Source: Strigomonas culicis (taxonomy: Eukaryota > Euglenozoa > Kinetoplastea > Trypanosomatida > Trypanosomatidae). From it: a stretch of DNA of 20,550 nucleotides. This document shows positions 14,643-20,550 of this stretch, piece by piece. The notes under the pieces were generated by a model. The model was not told the DNA's origin, made no database searches, and worked only from the letters and a program-made list of their open reading frames with translations. The position numbers were made by a program, and so were the translations under genes. Where the stretch lies: contig AUXH01000347.1 of the NCBI GenBank assembly GCA_000482145.1, forward strand, positions 1-20,550, in the 5' to 3' direction. The number at the start of each line of letters is the position of its first letter. The stretch's first letter is position 1.

Positions 14643-14983
14643 GCTTTGCTTAATAATATCTTACTAATGACAGAACTGGAGTTCAACAGCAACAGAAAGG
14701 AAAAAGAGAGGAATAATAATAAAAAAACATGCATAAACAAGAAACAGAGAACACGTCTACAATAGAACAGTGGGATGTACTAATCACAATTCGTAAGATT
14801 CATGTATTTATGTAACAACAGTTATATGGATATAGAAGAGATGTGGTGGAAGAGAATCTATGAGAACACTAGTCTGACATGGTTGGAGTATATAGTTTTT
14901 TTTTCTTATTGGTATTCTAACAAGTGGAGGGGGCATGAAATAAGCGCAGCTACAAACATCTCTTTTTTCATCTTTTTCCTGTT
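14643..14983. other. Spacer between SMC4 and short secreted-protein gene
   Basis: About 340 bases, AT-rich, with the secreted-protein acceptor and the probable SMC4 3' UTR. No gene was recognised. Confidence 0.6.
14676..14717 (-). promoter_or_regulatory. Predicted spliced-leader acceptor for short secreted protein
   Basis: On the minus strand a pyrimidine-rich tract (complement of about 14685-14717, including CCTCTCTTTTTCCTTTCTG) precedes the first AG at 14676-14677. The 5' UTR is 33 nt. Confidence 0.7.
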
Positions 14984-17900
14984 TTATTGCGAGGCCGAAA
15001 GGGCGTCCGTGAAGTTCTCCTTGTTGACCATGGAGTCACTAAAGCGGACGCTCTTCTTCGAGCCGCGGCCCTCCTCCGACAGAGCATCCAGCTTCGCTGT
15101 CGCGTTCGTGACGGAGGACGTGGACGTGCGTAGGCACGAGCGCTGCTCCTGCTGCTGCGCCTCCTCCTCCTTGTTGCCATCGTCGCCAGCGGTCCCGCAG
15201 ACCTCCTCTGCCGCGCCGCCCGCAGGGCTGGCGCCCTCGCCCTGCGACGCACCCGCGTTGCCCAGCAGCAGCTGGTTCATCTTGTGCTGGAAGGCACGCG
15301 GCATGAGCACCAGCGTCGCCGTCACGTCGTTCACCTTACACACGCCAACGAGCTGGTGCGCCATCTCGAACATGTTGTTGCGGAGCGAGATGATGATGAA
15401 CTGCGCGTCCGTCGCCTGCCGCAGGACGTAGTTGGCGACGATGGAGACGTTGCGGAAGTCAAGCGCGGCGTCAATCTCGTCCATGACGTAGATGGGCGTC
15501 GGCTTCACGTGGTGGAGGGAGAAGATGAGCGCGAGGCTGGAGAGCGTCTTCTCGCCCCCGGAGAGGTTCGAGATCTGTTTCCACGACTTCTTGGGCGGCC
15601 GGACGACAAACTGGATGCCCTCGAACGGGTCGTTCGCGTCGACGAGCTCCATGTCCGCGTCGCCGCCGTGCGTGAGCAGCTGGTACACCTCCTTCAGCTT
15701 CCGCCGGATCGTCGCGAAGACCTTCATGAAGGCGGCCCGCCGCGCCTCCTTCAGCACACCCAGCTCCAGCTCGAGCTTGTCGGAGGCCGCCTTGCGGTCC
15801 ATGTAGATGGCCATCGCCTGGCGGTGCGCCAGGTCGCGCTCGCGCCAGAGGGCCACCGCGCGGAAGTCGATCTCGCCGTGCAGCCGCCTCGTCTCCTCGC
15901 TGAGCGCCTTGGCCAGGTGCACGGAGCGGTCGTAGTCGCAGCGCTGCAGCTCCTCCGCGGAGAGCTTGAAGGACATGCGCTTGATGTCCTCGCTCGTCGG
16001 CTCGTGCTTCTGTCGCTTCCTGTTCTTCCGGTGGGCGTCGTGGGTGGTGCCGCTCGGCCGGCCGCGCTTGCCGTCCGGCGTATCCGCCGCGTCGTCTTCG
16101 TCGTCGTCGTCCTCCTCCTCGTCCGCACTCTCCTCGTCGCGCTCTTCGTCGCCCTGCGGCTGCTCCTCCGAGTCCAGCTGCAGCGTCTCCACGCCGTAGA
16201 GCTCCGCGTTTTCCTTGATCTTCTCCTCGCAGCCCTCGATCTTCTGCTCGAACTTGGCGAGCTCCTGCAGCGCGTCCGCGATGCGGGCCTGCTCCGCCTG
16301 GCGGTAGCGCCGTTCGTCCTCCAGCCGCTTCATGGCGGTCACCAGCGCCGCGTGAGCCGCGGGCACGCTCGCGCGCGCCTCGTCGGCGTGCGCCTGCACC
16401 TTCGCCAGCCGTCCCTCCGCGCCGTTGAGCTGGCGCGTAAGGTCCTCGAGCACGGCGATGCTGTCCGCGATCTGCTCCCGCATGCCCTCCTTCGCCTCCG
16501 CCTCGAGGCGCTCGAGCGCCTTCTCGTGCTCGGCCAGGTCGGCCGCCTTGCGCTCCTGCGTCGCGCGGTGCTTCTGGATGAGCCGGCGGCACGTGCGCAG
16601 CGCGGCCTCCTCCGCCTCGACGCGGTCCTGCTCCTTCTTGAGCGTGTCCGCGACCGCCTTGAAGGCCGCCCCGCCGACCGCCTCGATTTCCGCCTCGAGC
16701 GCCTCAATTTCCTTGTGGTGGGCGAGGCGGCTCTTCTGCGCGCGCTCCAGCGCGTGCTCGGCCTCCTCCACCGCGTCGACGAGGTCCTGCCGCGCCTTGC
16801 GCTGCGCCGCGCTGCCGTCCGCCGCGGCTTCCGCCTGCAGCGCCTCGATGCGCTGCTGGTGCGCGTCGCCCTGCGCGGCCAGCTTGTTGCGCTCCGTGCG
16901 CAGCTTGCGGGTGTGCTCGGCCGTGAGCCGCGTCTCCTGCTCGCTGAGCTGGTGCAGCTGCAGCTGCAGCCCGCGCTCCGCCTCCGCCGCCTGCACGAGC
17001 TCCTGCTGCAGCCGCTGCATCTCCTCTTTGATCGCCTGCTTGTCCTGCGGCGAGCGCGCGGCCTTCAGCTTGGCGCCGCGCGGCGCCGCGCCGCCGCCGG
17101 TGATGGTGCCGCTCGGCTCCACGAGCTCGCCCTTGAGCGTCACGACGCGGCGCCGCTGGCTGCCGCCGAAGGCCACCTCGCGCGCTGCCGGCAGCGTGTC
17201 CACGACGAGCGTGTCGCGCACCGCCTGGTAGAAGACGCCGCGGAACTTGGCGTTCGTCGGCTGGATGAGGTCGAAGAGACGCTTGCACTTGGGGTTCGGC
17301 GCGGTGAACGCGGCCCGCATGCGGTCGCCCATCTCCCGCTCCACCTCGCTGACGACCATCATGGTGGCGCGGCCCATGTTGTGCTCCTTCAGCAGCTGCA
17401 GCGCCGCGACGGCCGTCGCGCGGTCCTCCACCACGTGGAAGCCCCACGCGTTGCTCGCGACGCCGGCCGCCACGTCGTACGCGTCGTCGATGCGGCCGAG
17501 CTGGCGCAGGGTGCCGTAGTAGCCCTTGAGCGACCGCTGCGAGAGCAGGAACTCCATCGCGCGGTCGCAGGCCTCGCCGTCGCGGTACGTCTGCTTCATC
17601 TCCTGGATGACGTTGTTCGTCGAGTGCTTCCGGCGGCTCGCCTCCGCGATCATGTCCTGCAGGTGGATCCGCTGCTCGTGGCGCTCCGCGGCGTGGTCCG
17701 CGCTGTGCAGCAACCCGTCGATCTCCTTCACGCGCGCCGCGTCGGCGGCCGTCGCGTCCCGCAGCCGCCGCAGCGCCTCCTGGTGCTGCTCGCGCCCCGC
17801 GTCCATCCGCTGCAGCCGGTTCGTCGCCCCGCGCAGCTGTTCGTCGGCCTCCGTCACCTGCTGCTCGAAGGGCGCGAAGTCCCTCTTCTTCGCCTCCAGC

Positions 17901-19630
17901 GCCTGGTGCAGCGGCCTCAGCTTGGGCAGCAGATCCGCGGAGAGCTGCCCGTGCTGCGCCTGCAGCGCCGTGGCGGCCGCGCTCGCCTCCTCGTGGTTCT
18001 TCTGATGGATCGCGAACTCGCGCTCGGCGTCCTCCTGGTGCAGCACGGCCTTCTGCGCGTCCTCGCGGCACTTCTTCATCGCGTCGACGACCCGCTTGCG
18101 GGCCCGGTCCTGCGCGTCCGCGCCGGACTTGATCTTCTCCAGCTCCGCCTCCGCCGTCTGCTTCCTCCCCCGCACGGCGTCGCGCTCCTTCGTCGCCTCG
18201 GCGGCCTCCTTCTTCATGCGGGCCGCGTCCTCCTCGGCGTGCGCCTTCGCGTCGCGGCGGGTCTGCACGTCCGCCTCGTAGCCCTCGATGCGCGCGTCGA
18301 TCTCGGCCAGCATGCGCCGCGGCTCGACCAGCTTCTCTTCGATGCCCATCATGCGCAGCTGGCACATGACGATGAGCGTCTTCTGCAGGTGGTTGTCCTT
18401 TGTGACGAAGGCCATGGTGGAGTTCTTTGCGTCGTCCAACGCGTCGCGCTCGGCGCGCAGCTTGCGCTCCTTGTCCAGCGACTCGAGCCGCTCCAGCTGC
18501 GCCTGCTCCGCCGCCTGACTCATGTCGGAGATGCGGCCCACGTACTCGTTCGTGCCGATCAGGTCGTCCAGGTACTCGAGGAGGCCCTCCTCGCCCTCCT
18601 TCTCCGCCTTGGGCTTCATCAAGGCGATCTGCTCCACCTCGCCCTGCAGAATGAGGAAGCGGTTGTGCTCGAGGTCGATCCCCTCCCGGATGAGGCGCTC
18701 CACCACCTCCTTCTGTGTCCGCCGGGTGCCGTCAATAAAGTACTGCGAGACGCCGCTGCGGTACACCTCGCGTTTTATGCGCAGCGCGCTGCGCGGCACC
18801 TCCTCGCGGTAGATGGGGTCTGCAGCGTCCGCGTCCGTCTCGTAGATGCGCACAAAGTTCACCGTCACGGAGGCGTATGACACGTCCGGGTGCGCGGCCG
18901 AGCTGTGGATGAGCTCGGACAGCTTCTCCAGTCGAATCTTCTTCGCGCTGCGGCCGAACACAAACAGCATCGAGTCGATCACATTCGACTTGCCGGAGCC
19001 GTTCGGTCCAATGACGGCCGTGAAGGTCTTGTGGAAGGGCCCGATACGGTGCTGACCGTAGTACGACTTGAAGTTCTCGACGTCAATGTCGCGGATGACC
19101 ATGCGCGTGCGCTTCTCATCGCGACGGGGGGCCGCGGCGGGCACCACCGTGCCGCTCGGAGGTGCCGGGTCCGCCGGTCCATCCTCTCCGCTGTGCGTGT
19201 CGCTACCGCTGCTGCTGTCTTCATCGGAGACCTCTCCCTCCTCATCCCCCGGCCCAAGGCGAGGGGACCGTTCGACTTGCTGCTTGGCCCGCATCGGTGT
19301 GTAGCGCTTGGCCGCGGAAGCGGTAATTTCCGCCTCTTCCTCCTCCTCCCGGTCTTCGGTGACGGCCTCGGTCGTGGCCCTGCCCGCGCGTGCGGGCGGT
19401 GCCCGCCTCTCCTGCTCGCCCCCACATGTGGGGGAGCGCGCCCCCACCGGCTCGTCCCGGAGCCGCTTCGTAGCGGCGTGCGCCGTGATGGTCGGCACCT
19501 CTGTGTCGTCGCGAACCGCTCTGTGATGGACGGTCTCGCCCTCGCCGGTGCGTGCCGGGGTCTCCTCCGCACACTCGTCGTCGCTCTGCCGCGTCTCCTG
19601 CTTGACAGGCTTTCTTCCTTTACGGGGCAT
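14984..19630 (-). CDS. SMC4: SMC4, condensin core ATPase subunit
   Basis: This 1,548-residue protein is the SMC4 subunit of condensin, which with SMC2 compacts chromosomes by ATP-driven loop extrusion. The N-terminal head opens with MVIRDIDVENFKSYYGQHRI (177-196). Walker A is GPNGSGKS (208-215). A coiled coil leads to the hinge (about 700-847, GYYGTLRQLGRID to GTITGGG), and a return coil leads to the C-terminal head. The ABC signature LSGGEKTLSS starts at 1356 and Walker B is IYVMDEIDAALD (1380-1391). The segments around these motifs match SMC4 rather than other SMC proteins. Unusual parts are a disordered charged N-terminal extension of about 175 residues, an acidic-then-basic insertion in the returning coil (1153-1210), and a C-terminal tail with KSVRF (1526-1530) and KEN (1537-1539). 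The start is the first ATG after the AG-free stretch, and the AG directly abuts it. Confidence 0.97.
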   Translation of the reverse strand: MPRKGRKPVKQETRQSDDECAEETPARTGEGETVHHRAVRDDTEVPTITAHAATKRLRDEPVGARSPTCGGEQERRAPPARAGRATTEAVTEDREEEEEAEITASAAKRYTPMRAKQQVERSPRLGPGDEEGEVSDEDSSSGSDTHSGEDGPADPAPPSGTVVPAAAPRRDEKRTRMVIRDIDVENFKSYYGQHRIGPFHKTFTAVIGPNGSGKSNVIDSMLFVFGRSAKKIRLEKLSELIHSSAAHPDVSYASVTVNFVRIYETDADAADPIYREEVPRSALRIKREVYRSGVSQYFIDGTRRTQKEVVERLIREGIDLEHNRFLILQGEVEQIALMKPKAEKEGEEGLLEYLDDLIGTNEYVGRISDMSQAAEQAQLERLESLDKERKLRAERDALDDAKNSTMAFVTKDNHLQKTLIVMCQLRMMGIEEKLVEPRRMLAEIDARIEGYEADVQTRRDAKAHAEEDAARMKKEAAEATKERDAVRGRKQTAEAELEKIKSGADAQDRARKRVVDAMKKCREDAQKAVLHQEDAEREFAIHQKNHEEASAAATALQAQHGQLSADLLPKLRPLHQALEAKKRDFAPFEQQVTEADEQLRGATNRLQRMDAGREQHQEALRRLRDATAADAARVKEIDGLLHSADHAAERHEQRIHLQDMIAEASRRKHSTNNVIQEMKQTYRDGEACDRAMEFLLSQRSLKGYYGTLRQLGRIDDAYDVAAGVASNAWGFHVVEDRATAVAALQLLKEHNMGRATMMVVSEVEREMGDRMRAAFTAPNPKCKRLFDLIQPTNAKFRGVFYQAVRDTLVVDTLPAAREVAFGGSQRRRVVTLKGELVEPSGTITGGGAAPRGAKLKAARSPQDKQAIKEEMQRLQQELVQAAEAERGLQLQLHQLSEQETRLTAEHTRKLRTERNKLAAQGDAHQQRIEALQAEAAADGSAAQRKARQDLVDAVEEAEHALERAQKSRLAHHKEIEALEAEIEAVGGAAFKAVADTLKKEQDRVEAEEAALRTCRRLIQKHRATQERKAADLAEHEKALERLEAEAKEGMREQIADSIAVLEDLTRQLNGAEGRLAKVQAHADEARASVPAAHAALVTAMKRLEDERRYRQAEQARIADALQELAKFEQKIEGCEEKIKENAELYGVETLQLDSEEQPQGDEERDEESADEEEDDDDEDDAADTPDGKRGRPSGTTHDAHRKNRKRQKHEPTSEDIKRMSFKLSAEELQRCDYDRSVHLAKALSEETRRLHGEIDFRAVALWRERDLAHRQAMAIYMDRKAASDKLELELGVLKEARRAAFMKVFATIRRKLKEVYQLLTHGGDADMELVDANDPFEGIQFVVRPPKKSWKQISNLSGGEKTLSSLALIFSLHHVKPTPIYVMDEIDAALDFRNVSIVANYVLRQATDAQFIIISLRNNMFEMAHQLVGVCKVNDVTATLVLMPRAFQHKMNQLLLGNAGASQGEGASPAGGAAEEVCGTAGDDGNKEEEAQQQEQRSCLRTSTSSVTNATAKLDALSEEGRGSKKSVRFSDSMVNKENFTDALSASQ
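19382..19465. repeat. Cluster of three GC-rich inverted repeats inside SMC4
   Basis: Three hairpin-capable repeats occur within 84 bp: GCCCGC/GCGGGC (19382-19397, 4-nt loop), the 16-bp palindrome CCCCCACATGTGGGGG (19419-19434), and CGGCTC/GAGCCG (19448-19465, 6-nt loop). They fall in the part encoding the disordered N-terminal extension, 165-250 nt into the coding sequence. Confidence 0.75.
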
Positions 19631-19690
19631 CTAAAGACGGAGAGAATAGTAAACAAAAAGGACAAGCCAGAGAAGGAAATGGGGGTAAGA
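19631..19690 (-). promoter_or_regulatory. Predicted spliced-leader acceptor abutting SMC4 start codon
   Basis: On the minus strand a pyrimidine-rich region ends CTATTCTCTCCGTCTTTAG and the next three bases are the SMC4 ATG. No other AG occurs for about 80 nt upstream. If used, the mRNA would consist of the spliced leader joined directly to the start codon. Confidence 0.6.
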
Positions 19691-20307
19691 AGGAAACAAA
19701 CAAACAAAAAATCTATCTGTATGTATGAAAAAGTTTTGTGTAGGTCTCTATAATCCTTTGTTTTCTACGAAGAGGTCAAAAAGCCGCGAGAAGAAAAAGC
19801 ACAATATGAAAGAGGGAAAAAAAACACCAACAACCCATACGTTTCATTAAACAATTGAGAATACGAAACAGAGAAAAATGGTAATGTCAATAAGTGGACT
19901 CCAGTAAGCACGCACACATGCGTAGATCTCCGGCAGGTGAGTAAACCCACTAATAATAGAAGAAATGCAGAGGGCATAGTAACTGCCGTAACAGGTAGCT
20001 CCATTGTACACAAAAAAGGGAAAGCAGATTAGATATCTATATTTTGTGAAGGTCAGTAAAGTTGAAAAGTTATCAACAAGTAGACGTCAGATGTATAATT
20101 AAATTAAAGCATCATTTTCCTTCAAACAGCGTACTCGTAGAGAGTCGTAATATCTTTATTAAAGACAGCTGTCTTCGTCTGGTTCAGTCCCGTGCGTGTA
20201 GTAGGTAGCTAAGCACGGAGTTCTAATCAGGAAACCGGGTTCATACAAATGCCTCGATGTTTACATCAGTTGAAGAGGTGACTGCACATATCAGTTTTCC
20301 ACCATCT

Positions 20308-20333
20308 CGCTGTCCGACTAGAGGGGGACAGCG
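20308..20333. repeat. 8-bp inverted repeat
   Basis: The arms CGCTGTCC (20308-20315) and GGACAGCG (20326-20333) are perfectly complementary with a 10-nt loop, in DNA without a recognised gene. Confidence 0.75.
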
Positions 20334-20460
20334 GCCGTGGACAAGAAAGCACAAGTGAAACAACGTTTCTCGTTCGCAGAGGGGTCAGTAAAATGCAAAA
20401 GATAACTTCATGTTCATTCAGTCTCAATGTTCTAATAGAAAAACCATCATACAGGATATG

Positions 20461-20487
20461 TACCGTCCCCACCATACGGTAGGTGGG
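20461..20487. repeat. Two interleaved 6-bp inverted repeats
   Basis: TACCGT (20461-20466) pairs with ACGGTA (20476-20481), while CCCACC (20468-20473) in its loop pairs with GGTGGG (20482-20487). The order is that of an H-type pseudoknot, but there is no base left to cross the first stem. Two alternative hairpins are therefore more likely than a simultaneous fold. Confidence 0.6.
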
Positions 20488-20550
20488 TGTCAAAGAGAAA
20501 AACAAGGTGCTCTCCCACAAGCAAGTCCGCCGATTGAGCGATGGGACAGT

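Larger units (their letters stand above)
19633..20550. other. Region upstream of SMC4 without a recognised gene
   Basis: About 920 bases at the right edge. The first 80 are the SMC4 splice region. The rest is AT-rich to about 20240 and then more balanced. Small minus-strand frames at 19765-20013 (82 codons) and 20266-20520 (84 codons) show no motif, G/C-ending codon bias or clear acceptor. No tRNA cloverleaf could be built around the GGTTC-containing segments near 20180 and 20235. Inverted repeats occur at 20308-20333 and 20461-20487. It could be a 3' UTR of a gene beyond the window or part of an inter-cluster region. Confidence 0.5.

Noticed and set aside
15284..18880. A 1,198-codon open frame on the plus strand, antisense to SMC4
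   Set aside because: SMC4 is unmistakable on the other strand. Strong G/C-ending codon use removes the codons whose complements would be stops, so long antisense frames are expected. The translation is Leu/Arg/Val-rich with no motif.
19765..20065. Possible small hydrophobic membrane protein upstream of SMC4 (82-codon frame, and an overlapping ATG-less frame)
   Set aside because: Hydrophobicity follows from T-rich codons. There is no G/C-ending codon bias as in the real genes, no clear acceptor, and the overlapping frame has no ATG.
20170..20250. Possible tRNA, from GGTTCAGTCCC and GGGTTCATAC segments resembling a B box
   Set aside because: Neither segment is flanked by complementary T-stem arms, and no acceptor or anticodon stem can be formed around them.

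Overview
The window looks like nuclear DNA of a trypanosomatid (kinetoplastid) protist. I see nine intronless genes, all on the minus strand, separated by AT-rich, homopolymer- and microsatellite-rich spacers. Codons are strongly G/C-ending. Almost every gene has a pyrimidine tract on the coding strand followed by an AG just before its first ATG, the signature of spliced-leader trans-splicing in a polycistronic unit. Genus is not resolvable by eye. No mobile element, tRNA, rRNA or CRISPR was recognised.

In transcription order (right to left): SMC4 condensin ATPase (19630-14984); a short secreted protein of unknown function (14642-14259); a phytanoyl-CoA dioxygenase-like protein that lacks the visible iron ligands (13822-12725); a coiled-coil protein with a C-terminal GGQ release-factor domain and a mitochondrial-type N-terminus (12384-10480); a RING-H2 protein (9907-9137); a protein with an MsrB-like zinc domain lacking the catalytic cysteine (8504-7188); a large PPR-like helical protein (6231-3793); a leucine-rich-repeat protein with an acidic tail (2817-1672); and an adenylate kinase with an RIIa/Dpy-30-like docking extension of the kind found on flagellar adenylate kinases (1185-370).

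Genes in such a unit are co-transcribed but need not share a function. Two (release-factor-like, PPR-like) may act in mitochondrial gene expression, which is inference. The most interesting content is a set of repurposed folds: a GGQ domain fused to a long coiled coil, an MsrB-like domain without its nucleophile, and a PhyH-like protein without its metal site. Also notable are an SMC4 tail carrying a PP1-docking-like motif beside a KEN box, a splice acceptor abutting the SMC4 start codon, and a start-stop uORF (AUG-UGA) before the LRR gene. The right end (19631-20550) holds no convincing gene.
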